Assembly (NCBI GenBank): GCA_964570525.1
Contig: CAZMYO010000013.1
Location: 1-31,203, forward strand
DNA: 31,203 nucleotides
Source: CAZMYO01 sp964570525
GTDB lineage: Bacteria; Patescibacteriota; Patescibacteriia; Magasanikbacterales; GWA2-37-8
Reading direction: 5' to 3'
Each line of letters starts with the position of its first letter. Position 1 is the first letter of the stretch. The notes beneath the pieces are model-generated. The model saw only the letters and a program-made list of their open reading frames with translations. It did no database searches and had not been told where the DNA came from. Shown piece after piece: positions 13,083-21,095 of the stretch. The translations under genes and the position numbers were made by a program.

Positions 13083-13991
13083 TTACACCTTTAGCTGTCG
13101 TCTCATGGCAAGACTGCTTGAAAGCATGGTCAAAATAAGAACGGCTAAAGTTTGAATTCCAAACAGGTACAGCATATGCGACTGATAGTAATTTGTCAAG
13201 GAGAAACTTGAGGGGAAAACAACGCCTAAATAACGGTCTACCCAGCGAGAAGCGAAGAGCACAATTATCATTGTTGCGCTAATGCTCAAAACGGTAAAAA
13301 TTACCGATTCTACCAGATACGGCCCGCGAATAAACCAGTTGTTGGCCCCCACCAAGCGTTTGATGCTAATCTCCGCGCGCTGGCTATAGATCGCCACGCG
13401 AATGGTGTTAAAAATAATTAAAAATGAGATGAGCGCGAAAAGCAGTGTTACGCCCAAACCAACTTTCTCAATTCGATTGGTGATGGCTTGAATACGATCG
13501 AGCGCCTCTTCGTGCCCTTCAAAACTCTTGCCCTCAATAAGATGCTCGTATTCGGGAACATTCAGCGCCTGGATTATTTTTTTATAGTCTTCCGGTTCTT
13601 TGGTTTTTACGATAATGGTGGGGCCAAAAGGGTTGCCGCCGAGCTCGCTTAACGCTTGCAGCACCTCGGTGCTCACCTGGTGCCGTATCTTAAAGGAATC
13701 AAGCACCTGTTCCCGAGTGAGGATCTGTGTTTCTACTACCTCTGGAAATGATTTTATATAAGCCGTCACTTCTTTCACGTTCCGGTCGGTGGCTTCGGCG
13801 GTAAGATAAAAGCTCACATTAATCTCTTGCTTTACCAGCCGCACCGACTCTTTGGTGAGAACATTGAGCGACCAAAGGGTATTAACGGAAAGCAACATGA
13901 GAATCAGAATAAATACCGTCATGAAAGACAGGCCGAGATTGCGAACTAAATCTTGGAACGCGAATTTAAAGATACGAAGAAACGATGGCAT
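13083..13991 (-). CDS. ftsX: cell division protein FtsX
   Basis: The 302-residue permease has one N-terminal transmembrane helix, an extracytoplasmic domain (about 50-170, including SFPEVVETQILTREQVLDSF), and three C-terminal helices with NTIRVAIYSQRAEISIKRLVGA, the FtsX signature of inside-loop residues. FtsX works with FtsE at the division site to control peptidoglycan hydrolases. It follows ftsE by 11 bases, is followed by tRNA-Gln, and has no Shine-Dalgarno, so coupling to ftsE translation is likely. Length is normal for the family. Confidence 0.94.
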   Translation of the reverse strand: MPSFLRIFKFAFQDLVRNLGLSFMTVFILILMLLSVNTLWSLNVLTKESVRLVKQEINVSFYLTAEATDRNVKEVTAYIKSFPEVVETQILTREQVLDSFKIRHQVSTEVLQALSELGGNPFGPTIIVKTKEPEDYKKIIQALNVPEYEHLIEGKSFEGHEEALDRIQAITNRIEKVGLGVTLLFALISFLIIFNTIRVAIYSQRAEISIKRLVGANNWFIRGPYLVESVIFTVLSISATMIIVLFASRWVDRYLGVVFPSSFSLTNYYQSHMLYLFGIQTLAVLILTMLSSSLAMRRQLKV

Positions 13992-14002
13992 AAACTTGTA
14001 GA

Positions 14003-14683
14003 TTACAATACATATTTTCCTTCCGTCTCGTCATTGATAATTTTGCCTTCGGCCAGGGTAATCACTCTCCGGCGCAAACGATTCACCACTTCACGATTGT
14101 GCGTAACCAAAAGAACGGTGGTGCCAAATTCGTTAATTTTCTTTAGGATTTCGATAATCTCGTCGGCGTTGATGGTATCCAAATTACCGGTCGGCTCATC
14201 GGCAATAATTACTTTTGGCCGATGTACCAGGGAACGCGCTATCACCACGCGCTGCTGCTCTCCACCCGAGAGCTGGTGGGGGTAGCGATCGTGTTTGTTC
14301 GCCAAACCAACAATGCTTAAGACTTGGGGGACAACCTGCGCGATTCTTGAGGAATCTACCCCGGAAACCTCCAAGGCAAAAGAAACATTTTCAAAAACGG
14401 TTTTTTGCGGCAGTAGTTTAAAATCTTGAAAGATTACCCCGATTTGACGGCGGAGGTAGGGCACCACATTCGGCCGGATATCCGTGATGTCCCAGTTGCC
14501 AATCTCAATTTTTCCTTTCGTGGGTCGCTCCTCGGCGATAAGCAATTTTACGAGAGTTGTTTTGCCGGCGCCGCTTTGCCCCACCAAAGAAACGAACTCG
14601 CCGGGCTTGATATGTAAATTAATATCGCGCAGTACGACCGAGGAGGAGGTGTAAAATTTTGATACGCCCTGAAGATTGATCAT
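14003..14683 (-). CDS. ftsE: cell division ATP-binding protein FtsE
   Basis: The 226-residue ABC ATPase has Walker A GQSGAGKTT (35-43), a Q loop (IFQDFKLL), the signature LSGGEQQRV and Walker B VIIADEPTGNLD, followed by the switch His in LLVTHN. It pairs with the adjacent FtsX to form the division complex at the membrane. The start ATG (14683) has no Shine-Dalgarno; an extended -10 promoter lies 46 bases upstream. Confidence 0.96.
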   Translation of the reverse strand: MINLQGVSKFYTSSSVVLRDINLHIKPGEFVSLVGQSGAGKTTLVKLLIAEERPTKGKIEIGNWDITDIRPNVVPYLRRQIGVIFQDFKLLPQKTVFENVSFALEVSGVDSSRIAQVVPQVLSIVGLANKHDRYPHQLSGGEQQRVVIARSLVHRPKVIIADEPTGNLDTINADEIIEILKKINEFGTTVLLVTHNREVVNRLRRRVITLAEGKIINDETEGKYVL

Positions 14684-14728
14684 AGAAGCACGAATTTTAT
14701 TTACGAATCAGCGCAAATCGTTGTCTTA

Positions 14729-14734
14729 ATTATA
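14729..14734 (-). promoter_or_regulatory. extended -10 promoter of ftsEX
   Basis: On the minus strand TATAAT is directly preceded by TGG. The -35 region is only T-rich. The predicted leader is about 40 bases. Confidence 0.6.
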
Positions 14735-14797
14735 CCATACCTGTTTAAAATAAAAAATCCAACTTGATGAAAGTGTGGATATATTAAAAAGAACTTG

Positions 14798-14870
14798 AGC
14801 CGACCATGGGAATCGAACCCATGACCTACGGTTTACGATACCGTCGCTCTACCAGCTGAGCTAGGTCGGC
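14798..14870 (-). tRNA. tRNA-Thr (CGT)
   Basis: The 73-nt cloverleaf has acceptor GCCGACC/GGTCGGC, anticodon stem ACGGT/ACCGT with loop ATCGTAA (CGT), T arm CATGG-GTTCGATT-CCATG and discriminator T; CCA is not encoded. No partial copies flank it, unlike tRNA-Asn, -Gln and -Lys. Confidence 0.95.
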
Positions 14871-14935
14871 GTAGTAAACAATTGTACCCTCGATTTACCT
14901 AAAATGTCAACAATAAATTGAGTTGTGTTACGGGG

Positions 14936-14965
14936 TTGACACATCGCTCCCTACTCCGGTATTAT
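14936..14965 (+). promoter_or_regulatory. sigma70-type promoter of the MDR oxidoreductase
   Basis: TTGACA (14936-14941), an 18-base spacer and TATTAT (14960-14965) are near consensus. Initiation around 14972 leaves a leader of about 40 bases with GGAGG before the ATG at 15011. Confidence 0.8.
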
Positions 14966-15010
14966 TTAGGGAGTTTCATTTCTTCGGCCGATGCCGAAAG
15001 GAGGACGATC

Positions 15011-16174
15011 ATGAAAAAGGTTCGAGCCTACTCGATTACGGCAAAAGCGATAGCGGAAGAGCGGGAACGGGTGGATGGCGACCTTTCCAAATTCGACATT
15101 TCTCGAGTCATCAAGCTGGATGAATTCGAGCTTCCCCCGCTGGGGAGGAGTGATGTTCACCTTCGCATCCTGGCGGTCTCCGCGGAGCACAACGTGGACC
15201 ACGCCGCGCTCGCCGATACGGTAAACATCGTCGAGATCCGAAACGGGAAGATCTACCCCGGAAACAGCGCGCTCGCCGAGGTGCTTGAAGTTGGAGAAGG
15301 GGTTGCCGGTTTCAAGCCTGGCGACATCGTCGTCACCCACTGCAACGGGGAACCAGACATGTACGGCTACCCGTTGCGAATTTGGGCCTATGATCAGCCG
15401 GAGTCGATCGGGTGGTATGGGGAAGAAGCGGTGGTCGGTGAGTGGCAACTCATCAAAGCGCCCCTCGAGTGCGGACTCGGCCTTTGGGAGATTGCCGCCC
15501 TGCCACTGCGCGCGCCGACGGCCTATGACCTCTGGCGTCGCGGACGCGACATCTTCCACATCAAAGTGCCGCGCGAAAAAATCGCCAGCCTGAACGTTCT
15601 CGGTTTCGGCGGCGGCGTCTCGGAGCTCTTCCTCATGCTCGCTAAAGCAGAGGGACACCGCGCTTTCTTCTGCTCGGGCAACACGCCCCGCCGGGAGCAC
15701 CTCGAGAAACTCGGCATCGAGCCCATCGACCAGAAGATCTTCAATCGCTTCGCGACCGGCGACGATGTGAAGGCCTTCAACAAAAAAATAAAAAACATCA
15801 CGAATGGCGTGGGCATGCACATCGTCTGCGACCTGCTCCGCGGCCCCGTTTTCGCGGCCGGCCTCGCCGCCCTCGCGCGGGAGGGCGTGAACGTGAGCGC
15901 GGGGTGGCAGCTCGAGAAGAAAATAAGCTACGACTCCGCGAACCTGTCGGTTAGGCAAATCACCCTCGACCATATCCACTACGAGACGGTGGAAGGGTGC
16001 CACGCCGCTACGGCGCTCTATGGCAAGATTTTTCGCCCGGCCGTGCACCAAGAGATCTACTCCTTCGAGGATCTGCCGCGCGCCATGCAAGAGCTTTACT
16101 TGAATTCGCAAACTGGCATTCCCGTCGTACGCGTGGCCAAGGACATGCCGGAAGCAGTGCGCCATCTAATCTAG
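15011..16174 (+). CDS. medium-chain dehydrogenase/reductase (alcohol-dehydrogenase-like), zinc site not conserved
   Basis: The 387-residue protein resembles zinc-type MDR enzymes and crotonyl-CoA reductase-like members. It has an N-terminal GroES-like domain with SALAEVLEVGEGVAGFKPGDIVV (86-108), then a nucleotide-binding domain with VLGFGGGVSELFLML (196-210) in place of the usual GxGxxG. The usual Gly-His-Glu catalytic-zinc motif reads GNS, so zinc-dependent alcohol dehydrogenase activity is unlikely. The frame is open 31 codons upstream, but the ATG at 15011 follows AGGAGG and a clear promoter. A strong terminator closes the gene. It is the largest of the GC-rich single-gene units and differs sharply in codon use from ftsE. 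Confidence 0.82.
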   Translation: MKKVRAYSITAKAIAEERERVDGDLSKFDISRVIKLDEFELPPLGRSDVHLRILAVSAEHNVDHAALADTVNIVEIRNGKIYPGNSALAEVLEVGEGVAGFKPGDIVVTHCNGEPDMYGYPLRIWAYDQPESIGWYGEEAVVGEWQLIKAPLECGLGLWEIAALPLRAPTAYDLWRRGRDIFHIKVPREKIASLNVLGFGGGVSELFLMLAKAEGHRAFFCSGNTPRREHLEKLGIEPIDQKIFNRFATGDDVKAFNKKIKNITNGVGMHIVCDLLRGPVFAAGLAALAREGVNVSAGWQLEKKISYDSANLSVRQITLDHIHYETVEGCHAATALYGKIFRPAVHQEIYSFEDLPRAMQELYLNSQTGIPVVRVAKDMPEAVRHLI

Positions 16175-16196
16175 AAATTATTTAAAACCAGCCTCA

Positions 16197-16231
16197 AGCC
16201 TCCCGCTGTCCATCGGGGGGCTTTCTTTTTT
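16197..16231 (+). terminator. Rho-independent terminator of the MDR gene
   Basis: A 9-bp stem with one G-U pair (16197-16205 with 16214-16222, loop of eight) is followed by TTCTTTTTT. It also separates the gene from the convergent arfB-like gene. Confidence 0.9.
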
Positions 16232-16239
16232 ATGGAGAG

Positions 16240-16650
16240 CTAGTACTCTGTCTTCTTTCGCTCTTTCTTTAGTTCGGAACGGTGTTTCTTCTCTCCCAGC
16301 CTTTCTTCTTTCTTTCCCCGGGATGGTTTTGTGGCGATGCGCGGCTTGGGTTTTTCCAAAGCTCTGTTTATTAATTCTTGAAAAATCGCCAAGGCTTTTT
16401 CTTTATTTTGAGCTTGCGAACGTTCTTCATCGCAATTGACAACTATTTCGTCACGCTTAGTGAGCCGGCTCTTGAGATTTTGGCGAATAAGATCTTTTTG
16501 CCATCCGGAAAAAACCGTGGAGGCGCCGACATTCCAGTGCAGCTGGGCTTTACTCGAAACTTTGTTTACATTCTGTCCGCCCGGGCCGGAGGAACGAACA
16601 AAATCAAAAGTTATTTCAGTTTCAGGGATATTTGTTTCTCTTGATTGCAT
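16240..16650 (-). CDS. arfB: ArfB/YaeJ-like peptidyl-tRNA hydrolase (class I release-factor domain)
   Basis: The 136-residue protein has the GGQ motif in SSGPGGQNVNKVSSK (20-34), the catalytic element of release factors, and a Lys/Arg-rich C-terminal tail (about 105-136) like that which senses an empty mRNA channel in ArfB. The length matches ArfB and it lacks the codon-recognition domains of RF1/RF2. The predicted role is rescue of ribosomes stalled without a stop codon. Start ATG at 16650, no Shine-Dalgarno. It is convergent with the MDR gene. Confidence 0.9.
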   Translation of the reverse strand: MQSRETNIPETEITFDFVRSSGPGGQNVNKVSSKAQLHWNVGASTVFSGWQKDLIRQNLKSRLTKRDEIVVNCDEERSQAQNKEKALAIFQELINRALEKPKPRIATKPSRGKKEERLGEKKHRSELKKERKKTEY

Positions 16651-16728
16651 AGGAGGTGTTCATTACTACTTTCAAATTCTGCCATATAATTTGATTAACG
16701 ACGTACGATTCCATTTTACCCTAAACTG

Positions 16729-16769
16729 TAAAAAAATAAAACATCCTCCGCCTAGGCGGAGGATGTTTT
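16729..16769 (-). terminator. terminator built on a 32-bp perfect palindrome
   Basis: Bases 16738-16769 are a perfect palindrome centred on TCCGCCTAGGCGGA, 19 bases after the secreted-protein stop, followed on the minus strand by a long T run (complement of 16730-16737). It contains the TCCGCC-n-GGCGGA core found elsewhere. Confidence 0.9.
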
Positions 16770-16788
16770 GGTTTAGATGAACTCGTGC

Positions 16789-17433
16789 TTATAGAGCTAC
16801 CACCGACCAAACGCCGCCAACACCATTGCCGGTTGTATCACCGGCTTTCAGATCGCCTTTCCAGAAATAGAGCGGCATGCCGTTGTAAGTAACTTGAGAT
16901 TTGTTGTCGGTTTTTTCCTCGGTTCTCTCCGCAGTTTCTACTTTTCCGGTGACACCGGCTCCGGCAGTTGGGGTCCTCTTGGATAATAAGGGGGGCCAGT
17001 TTTTGGCGCAGACGCCATAACAGGTACTCTTTCCGGCGGAATCATCCTTTTTAGTGTAGAGTGTCATGCCATTGTTGGCAACTAAAATTTTACCAAGCGA
17101 GCTGTCTCCGACTTTAAGCGTCGCCTTTTTGTTATCCATCTCGGCTTTAAAAGCATCATTGGCCGCTTTCTTCGCGGCTTTCATGCTTGCCAAAGCTTCT
17201 TCTCTAGCCTTCTTTAGAGCGGCTTTGGCCGCTTCAACCGCGCGCCGATAATCGCCTTCAGCTTTTTGGAGCATAGCCCGATAGTCGGCATTGGCTTGTT
17301 TTATAGCCGCCGCCTGCGCTTGCACCGCCGCGGGAGCCTTTGTTTCAGTCATCTTTGCTTCCTCGGCGAACGCCGGAGCGGATAAGGAAAAGGCAAAAAT
17401 GAGAGACATTATAAGAGTAGAAAATTTTTTCAT
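16789..17433 (-). CDS. secreted protein with coiled coil and Lipoprotein_15 (COG4315) repeats
   Basis: The 214-residue protein starts with a signal peptide (MKKFSTLIMSLIFAFSLSAPAFA, cleavage after AFA at 23), then an Ala/Lys/Glu-rich coiled-coil segment (about 35-100). Two copies of the secreted repeat of PF03640 follow: SLGKILVANNGMTLYTKKDD...CYGVCAKNWPPLL, and QVTYNGMPLYFWKGDLKAGDTTGNGVGGVW. Cys residues in CYGVC fit the family pattern. The family is extracytoplasmic and of unknown function. The start has no Shine-Dalgarno and the upstream region is AT-rich. Confidence 0.85.
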   Translation of the reverse strand: MKKFSTLIMSLIFAFSLSAPAFAEEAKMTETKAPAAVQAQAAAIKQANADYRAMLQKAEGDYRRAVEAAKAALKKAREEALASMKAAKKAANDAFKAEMDNKKATLKVGDSSLGKILVANNGMTLYTKKDDSAGKSTCYGVCAKNWPPLLSKRTPTAGAGVTGKVETAERTEEKTDNKSQVTYNGMPLYFWKGDLKAGDTTGNGVGGVWSVVAL

Positions 17434-17494
17434 AGTATATTAAAAAGTTTTATTATTAAAATATCTCGACCTTTGGATATAGTATAGCACAAAA

Positions 17495-18358
17495 TTACAA
17501 AATAATCCCCTCTCTGTTTTCTTGATTTTCTTTGTTTAGAATATAGACATCGCAATTATAATCATCTATCCCCACGAACTCAGCCTCATGATTGATGATT
17601 GCCAAAAGCGGCCGGCAGGTAAAACAGCCGTCCTCCCCCGCCGGACATTTAAAACGCATAATCTGGCGCGCGATTTTAATCTGTTTGGCAACATCCAATA
17701 CTTTTTCCCGGGCGGTTTCCAAATCGGGCAGTTCTTTGGTCGTCAAAGTATCGCTGCTGTCCAAATACCAATAGCTGGCTTTAGAAACCGGACGCTTTTG
17801 GCATTCATTAACCAGTAAAAGATAGATGGGAAGCTGAAGCGAGTCGGGGTCTTCTTCCGATTTTCCGGTTTTAAAATCAATAATGTGGACGCTGTCGGAG
17901 TCGGGCAGATATTCCAGCCAGTCAATTTTTCCGCAAAGAATAATGTTGTCTTCCTCGGATATCCAGAAATAGGGCAGATTCATTTGAATTTTTACCGCGA
18001 GACCGCTCAAGGGGCCGGGATTGCTCATCACCCGGCGCAACATTTCCTGACCACGCAGTTTATATTTGTATTCCACCGTATCCTCAAGAAACCCGCCCTT
18101 TTTGCCTTGTATCTTTTCCCAAGCTTTATCAAATTTGGCAATAAGCGATTCTGAAAAACGAGATTGTCTGGGCAACACCGAAAGTGACTCCAAGACCTCG
18201 TGCACCGCCTGGCCAAGTGCCAGGGATGGGCTCATGAGCTTGATTTTATGATTTGTTTTTGGATCCTTATACATCGCCTTTAGGTAGTAGGCGCGCGGGC
18301 AACGTAAAAAATCGCTGATGGTGGTGTGTGAGACCCAGGTGGCGGTGTATTTATCCAT
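17495..18358 (-). CDS. PD-(D/E)XK nuclease, RecB/Cas4-like with predicted Fe-S cluster
   Basis: The 287-residue protein carries SDFLRCPRAYYLK (Cys20), LGQAVHEVLE (His53), GKIDWLEY (Asp146), IIDFKTGK (Asp161, Lys163) and SLQLPIYLLL (QxxxY), the ordered PDDEXK_1 motifs. C-terminal Cys238, Cys245 and Cys248 with Cys20 form the 4Fe-4S pattern of AddB, Cas4 and related nucleases. There is no helicase domain and no cas gene nearby, so it is a stand-alone DNA-processing nuclease. ATG at 18358. It is preceded by the 45-residue gene and the MazG-like gene in the same direction. Confidence 0.88.
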   Translation of the reverse strand: MDKYTATWVSHTTISDFLRCPRAYYLKAMYKDPKTNHKIKLMSPSLALGQAVHEVLESLSVLPRQSRFSESLIAKFDKAWEKIQGKKGGFLEDTVEYKYKLRGQEMLRRVMSNPGPLSGLAVKIQMNLPYFWISEEDNIILCGKIDWLEYLPDSDSVHIIDFKTGKSEEDPDSLQLPIYLLLVNECQKRPVSKASYWYLDSSDTLTTKELPDLETAREKVLDVAKQIKIARQIMRFKCPAGEDGCFTCRPLLAIINHEAEFVGIDDYNCDVYILNKENQENREGIIL

Positions 18359-18373
18359 ACGATACTGGCAAAT

Positions 18374-18511
18374 TTATTTCTTTAGATGTTTGAAGTACTC
18401 CACCTGGCGCAGGCGTGTTAATGCTTCGGCTTTGGTTTTGTAGGGGCCGCCGAGGTTCCGCCGGGTTTTCTTAGAGATAACGTAATAGCCTTTGGATCGT
18501 TTGACGATCAT
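18374..18511 (-). CDS. 45-residue basic protein coupled to the MazG-like gene
   Basis: The frame begins MIVKRSKGYYVISKKT and ends LTRLRQVEYFKHLKK. It is Lys/Arg-rich and has a GGPYKTKAEAL segment reminiscent of short phage-type proteins. I know of no assigned function. Its ATG (18511-18509) overlaps the TGA of the MazG-like gene in an ATGA arrangement, strong evidence that it is translated. The PD-(D/E)XK gene begins 15 bases after its stop. Confidence 0.7.
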   Translation of the reverse strand: MIVKRSKGYYVISKKTRRNLGGPYKTKAEALTRLRQVEYFKHLKK

Positions 18512-18855
18512 AATTTATCGTATTTGGTGTGCTTTCCCTTTGATTTTTCTCTCGGGTACTTTAGAGCATTTTTTTCTATTTTTCTCTCACTGACGGCGGC
18601 CAAGTCAATGCCAAAATCATGCGCCATGATAAGTAAATAATTAAAAACATCAGCCAGCTCGTCCCCTATTTCTTCCTGATGAGTTTTAAGATATTCCTGG
18701 ATTTCTTCTTCGCTTTTCCATTGAAAATGTTCCATTACTTCTCCGGCTTCCAACGCTAAAGAAATAGCCAAGTCTTTTGGCCGATGAAACTGCTGCCAAT
18801 CGCGTTCGTTACGGAAATTGATAATTTTTTCGGTGAGGGTGGTGATGGAGGACAT
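18508..18855 (-). CDS. MazG-like nucleotide pyrophosphohydrolase (dCTPase/RS21-C6-like)
   Basis: The 115-residue protein begins SSITTLTEKIINFRNERDWQQFH and has LALEAGEVMEHFQW and EEIGDELADVFNYLL, giving the ExxE...ExxD metal site of all-alpha NTP pyrophosphatases. Such enzymes hydrolyse non-canonical or excess dNTPs in the cytosol. The frame is open 17 codons upstream through tRNA-Gly, so the ATG at 18855, three bases after the tRNA, is the start. It is probably co-transcribed with tRNA-Gly and overlaps the 45-residue gene by four bases. Confidence 0.9.
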   Translation of the reverse strand: MSSITTLTEKIINFRNERDWQQFHRPKDLAISLALEAGEVMEHFQWKSEEEIQEYLKTHQEEIGDELADVFNYLLIMAHDFGIDLAAVSERKIEKNALKYPREKSKGKHTKYDKL

Positions 18856-18857
18856 AG

Positions 18858-18928
18858 AGCGGGATACGAGAATCGAACTCGCATCTTTAGCTTGGGAAGC
18901 TAACATACTACCACTGTACTAATCCCGC
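18858..18928 (-). tRNA. tRNA-Gly (CCC)
   Basis: The 71-nt cloverleaf has acceptor GCGGGAT/ATCCCGC, anticodon stem TTAGC/GCTAA with loop TTCCCAA (CCC), T arm GCGAG-TTCGATT-CTCGT and discriminator T; CCA is not encoded. It sits between the foldase terminator and the MazG-like gene, and no partial copies are seen. Confidence 0.95.
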
Positions 18929-18932
18929 AGGT

Positions 18933-18958
18933 AAAAGGCAGGAGCGACCCTGCCTTTT
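18933..18958 (-). terminator. terminator of the PpiC-type foldase gene
   Basis: A 10-bp stem AAAAGGCAGG/CCTGCCTTTT (18933-18942 with 18949-18958) ends in TTTT on the minus strand, between the foldase stop and tRNA-Gly. Confidence 0.75.
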
Positions 18959-18962
18959 GAGA

Positions 18963-19994
18963 CTACTTTTTGAGCGCTTGGAGTGGATTATGCACGCTCA
19001 TGTACAGATGAATGGACGACTTTCTAAGTAAAGCGTCCAGGTATTTATCAATTGTGGGAAACCGGAGAAGAATGTGCCGAGCTTTTACTTGTTCTTTTGA
19101 AACCATCTTTCCTTTGGCATCTTTAATTTTTTCTACGCGCCGATCGTCTACCCGCATAACATGATAACCGTATGGTGTTTCTACCAAAGTCTGCGACAAC
19201 TCGCCTTTTTTTAGCGCGAACGCCGCCGCCTCAAACTGCGGCACCATCTCCCCTCGGGCAAACCAGCCGAGGTCTCCCCCGTTTGCGGCCGTGCCGTCTT
19301 CACCATATTTTTTGGCAAGTTCTTCAAAGTTACCGCCATTTTTTACCTGATTTAAAACATCTTGGGCGCGCGTTAACACTTCCGCCACTCGGGATTGATC
19401 CGTTTGAATTTTTTCGGCAAGTTTATTTTGTAAAATGTACGGGCGCATCACCTTTACTTCGTAGGTATCCATATTCCAGCCATAGCGGCGCGCGAGCTCG
19501 CGGTCGGCGTCGGCCACTGTTTTAAATTGCGCCAATACTGTATTTTTGATGTCTTTAATGTCCTGCTCTTCAACTTTGGCGCCATACGCATTGGCCGCTT
19601 GCCTAACAAGAATGTTGTTGATGAGCCGGAGAATCACCTGATCGGACATTTGTTCGGCTGTTAGGTTGGCGCCCTGGCCGTTAATGGACTTATCGTAGTC
19701 GCGCAAAACATTAATCGCCTTAAGGTCGTCAACATAGTCGCTGTAGAGCGCGGTTTCACCATTGACTTTTAGGGCCGGCAAGCGGAGCGCCTTGGCTACG
19801 GCAACAGTAAAAGGGTCGAAAGCCGATTTGGCATAAACACGATAAATAGTGATACCGAGCGCGCCCACAAGAACGGCGACAATAAACCCCAGCAAACCGA
19901 ACAAAAATATTCTAACGTTCTCGCGTCTTTTGGGGTTGCTTTCGCTTGGTTTAATTACTTGTTCCTCCGAAGTGGTTGTCGCTTCATGATCCAT
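18963..19994 (-). CDS. membrane-anchored PpiC-type peptidyl-prolyl isomerase / foldase
   Basis: The 343-residue protein has a short cytosolic N-terminus, one transmembrane helix (IFLFGLLGFIVAVLVGALG, about 30-48), a SurA-N-like chaperone region, and a parvulin domain with GGNFEELAKKYGEDGTAANGGDLGWFARGEMVPQFEAAAF and PYGYHVMRV. The expected HILV strand at the start of the parvulin domain is poorly kept, while VKARHILLRF occurs after it, so a second, truncated parvulin repeat or strand swap is possible. The ATG at 19994 is chosen over a TTG at 20027 that would overlap the upstream gene. The role is folding of exported proteins. Confidence 0.85.
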   Translation of the reverse strand: MDHEATTTSEEQVIKPSESNPKRRENVRIFLFGLLGFIVAVLVGALGITIYRVYAKSAFDPFTVAVAKALRLPALKVNGETALYSDYVDDLKAINVLRDYDKSINGQGANLTAEQMSDQVILRLINNILVRQAANAYGAKVEEQDIKDIKNTVLAQFKTVADADRELARRYGWNMDTYEVKVMRPYILQNKLAEKIQTDQSRVAEVLTRAQDVLNQVKNGGNFEELAKKYGEDGTAANGGDLGWFARGEMVPQFEAAAFALKKGELSQTLVETPYGYHVMRVDDRRVEKIKDAKGKMVSKEQVKARHILLRFPTIDKYLDALLRKSSIHLYMSVHNPLQALKK

Positions 19995-20010
19995 ACAAAA
20001 AATTAAAAAA

Positions 20011-20415
20011 TTAATTATTATTGCCAAAGAAATATCTCCACCACCTTATCGGGTTGGAGAGACTATTAGATTCTACGCCTTTTATTTTTTCTTGTCCAGC
20101 CGTCAACCGCTCGGCCGATCCGGAGATAATTGCCATCTGTTCTCCCTCCTTGAGGAGGTTTAACTCGGTACGGGCCTTTTCTTCTACGTAAGCGGCCGAG
20201 CGGACATATTTTAGGGCATCGAGAGTTTTTATTTTTTTAGCTTCCAGGCGTTTCGCTTCGCTTTGGAGACGTTTAATTTCTTCCTGTACTTGATAATTTT
20301 GATAAAAAGCGCGGGCATAGGTTATGCTCAACAACAACAATACGGCCAACGCGATGGCCAAAAACCAACGGGAAGCAAAAAGAGTCTTCAGCTTGTTTTC
20401 TCCTGGTGAAGACAT
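20011..20415 (-). CDS. FtsB/DivIC-like septum formation initiator
   Basis: The 134-residue protein has an N-terminal transmembrane helix (WFLAIALAVLLLLSITYA, 17-34) followed by a coiled coil (QVQEEIKRLQSEAKRLEAKKI) and the AAYVEEKARTELNLLKEGE motif of the FtsB/DivIC family. Such proteins bridge FtsL/FtsQ at the division septum. It lies between the PH-domain gene (24 bases upstream) and the foldase gene in the same direction. ATG at 20415, no Shine-Dalgarno. Confidence 0.85.
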   Translation of the reverse strand: MSSPGENKLKTLFASRWFLAIALAVLLLLSITYARAFYQNYQVQEEIKRLQSEAKRLEAKKIKTLDALKYVRSAAYVEEKARTELNLLKEGEQMAIISGSAERLTAGQEKIKGVESNSLSNPIRWWRYFFGNNN

Positions 20416-20439
20416 AGATAGAATTTAGTAGCGCTTCTA

Positions 20440-21090
20440 TTATATCATTTCTTGGTCTTGTTCTCCAAGGACTTCGTTAAACTGTTCGAGGCAATCGTGA
20501 ATTTTTTTATCAATAACCGTAAGTTCCGCTTCGCTAAGTTCGGGGAGAAGATCTGTAAAACTTGCGTAAACACTCTCGTCATTCTTGAGATAATAGTCGG
20601 TGCGGTAGGCTTCCTCGCTTTGTAAAATCAAATTTTGGACCCGCTCTGGTTTGCGCACACGCGGTATTTCCAAAGCTAAATTCTTATCTTTGGTCAAGAC
20701 CGTGATAGTGCCGTAGTTAAAAATCGCGGCGCCCACTCCGCGCCGGCGCACCATAATATCCTTAAGATCGTGGTAGCCGATGGACGAAACCACCTCGTCA
20801 AGCCAGGAGGCTCGATTGATATCGGCGAGACGCTCGGAAGTTACAACAATGTAGTTGTGATAATTGAAAAACCAGGTACGCAGAATTATATAAATTCCAA
20901 AGATTATCCCGAGCGCAAAGAGTGAGCGGCCCCACCAACCTCTGGCCAAGAGCCAAAAAGTAAAAAATGCGGTAGTAGCGAGGAAGGCCAGACCAAACGC
21001 GTACTTCCACCACTCCGCCAAAGCGGAGGAACGGATAACTTCGATAATTTCCTCATCTTCGCGCAAATGAATTTTTTTAGAAAGAGACAT
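20440..21090 (-). CDS. bacterial-PH-domain membrane protein
   Basis: The 216-residue protein has two adjacent transmembrane helices (about 31-48 and 54-71) followed by a YHNYIVVTSERLADINRASWLDEVVSSIGYHDLKDIMV segment typical of bPH2/YdbT-type domains, then a charged C-terminal tail. Function is unknown; such proteins may act in membrane stress or assembly. The stop of the Mur ligase gene's downstream neighbour order and the 5-base gap (21091-21095) to the Mur ligase stop place it in the same transcription unit. The palindrome CTCCGC-CAAA-GCGGAG (21013-21028) lies within codons for RSSALAEWW. Confidence 0.75.
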   Translation of the reverse strand: MSLSKKIHLREDEEIIEVIRSSALAEWWKYAFGLAFLATTAFFTFWLLARGWWGRSLFALGIIFGIYIILRTWFFNYHNYIVVTSERLADINRASWLDEVVSSIGYHDLKDIMVRRRGVGAAIFNYGTITVLTKDKNLALEIPRVRKPERVQNLILQSEEAYRTDYYLKNDESVYASFTDLLPELSEAELTVIDKKIHDCLEQFNEVLGEQDQEMI

Positions 21091-21095
21091 GTTGT

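Noticed and set aside
14966..16165. 399-residue open frame on the minus strand opposite the MDR oxidoreductase
   Set aside because: It is a shadow of the GC-rich codon use of the plus-strand gene, which has clear domains, promoter, Shine-Dalgarno and terminator.
17495..18358. Cas4 of a CRISPR system
   Set aside because: The four-Cys PD-(D/E)XK pattern fits Cas4-like and AddB-like proteins alike, but no CRISPR array or other cas gene is in the window.
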